22,610 nucleotides of DNA from Euryarchaeota archaeon UBA463. Its GTDB lineage: Archaea; Thermoplasmatota; Poseidoniia; Poseidoniales; Thalassarchaeaceae. The notes under the pieces were generated by a model that was given only the letters and a program-made list of their open reading frames with translations, was not told the origin of the DNA and searched no databases. The translations under genes were made by a program, and so were the position numbers. The first letter of the stretch is position 1; the number at the start of each line of letters is the position of its first letter. The stretch spans positions 19,716 through 42,325 of the forward strand of contig DAOI01000021.1 of assembly GCA_002501805.1 (NCBI GenBank). The letters are read 5' to 3'. Positions 22,481-22,610 of the stretch are shown in pieces.

Positions 22481-22610
22481 GCCGGGGTGGCGTAGTTGGT
22501 AGCGCGTCGGACTCATAGGGTAACTTTCTGCGGGGGGCACAGCCCCTCTGGAGCTAGTCGATGAGCGCAACAGCCTAACTGAAGATTGTCTGAGACATCC
22601 GAAGGTCGCG
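22481..22610 (+). tRNA. Elongator tRNA-Met (CAT), intron-containing, 3' end beyond window
   Basis: The 5' exon runs from GCCGGGG (acceptor strand) through the D arm (GCGTAGTTGGTAGCGC) and the anticodon stem TCGGA to loop CTCATA, with anticodon CAT at 22514-22516. The 3' exon resumes at 22597 with A, then TCCGA, which pairs perfectly with the 5' stem strand (five pairs), followed by variable-loop AGGTC and the first bases of the T arm at the window edge. The CAT anticodon could in principle be initiator, elongator or the Ile2 type. The G1 start and lack of the three G-C pairs typical of initiators point to elongator. The acceptor 3' strand and CCA region are not visible. Confidence 0.88.
22518..22596 (+). 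other. Archaeal tRNA intron with bulge-helix-bulge splice motif
   Basis: Intron of 79 bases at the canonical 37/38 position. A four-pair central helix forms between CTCA (22512-22515) and TGAG (22591-22594). It is flanked by three-base bulges TAG (22516-22518) and ACA (22595-22597), the motif cut by the archaeal tRNA splicing endonuclease. Beyond it, GGTAA (22519-22523) pairs with TTGTC (22586-22590) including two wobble pairs, and TTTC (22525-22528) with GAAG (22581-22584). An inner hairpin GGGGC-ACA-GCCCC (22534-22546) stands between. Confidence 0.85.

Overview
The window looks like a compact chromosomal segment from a euryarchaeon, most likely a marine planktonic lineage such as Marine Group II/Poseidoniia. 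The archaeal signs are a replication factor C small subunit (19925-20893), an elongator tRNA-Met gene with a bulge-helix-bulge intron (22481 to the right edge), TATA-type promoters close to start codons (apparently leaderless transcripts), and a few GGAGG/GAGGTGA ribosome sites. Many genes are of bacterial or eukaryote-like type (Fpg, SMUG1-type glycosylase, fused isobutyryl-CoA mutase, FadD-like ligase, SlyD, PanB), which is typical of marine euryarchaea. The lineage is an inference; no 16S or other decisive marker is present.

Layout. 1-1987 (+): 3' end of a formamidopyrimidine-DNA glycosylase, an orphan gene, and an aquaporin-like channel. 1994-5245 (-): fused coenzyme B12-dependent isobutyryl-CoA mutase (IcmF). 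5376-5840 (+): small zinc-ribbon protein. 5841-9537 (-): YbaK-type tRNA deacylase, SMUG1-type uracil-DNA glycosylase, long-chain acyl-CoA ligase and LysE-family exporter. 9608-11828 (+): two membrane proteins (Frag1/DRAM-like and PAP2-like), overlapping a convergent small membrane protein (11784-12197, -).

12278-14778 (+) is the most notable unit: a catalytic and a degenerate class III extradiol dioxygenase subunit followed by a RidA-family protein resembling 2-aminomuconate deaminase. Together they suggest ring cleavage of an aminophenol-like compound and hydrolytic release of its amino group. 14820-15620 (+) is a membrane zinc-ribbon protein related to the one at 5376. 15621-17196 (-) holds SlyD and a phosphoinositide phospholipase C-like lipoprotein. 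17305-20893 (+) holds an amino acid permease with a C-terminal EF-hand, PanB and RfcS. 20896-22372 (-) holds two unrecognised membrane proteins, and the window ends inside the tRNA-Met gene.

Genes are packed tightly. Convergent neighbours meet within 0-6 bases or overlap at five places, and no gap exceeds 300 bases; the largest are 573-719 and 5246-5375. Apart from the features listed I saw nothing in the gaps. I found no insertion sequences, CRISPR arrays, integrases or prophage genes.
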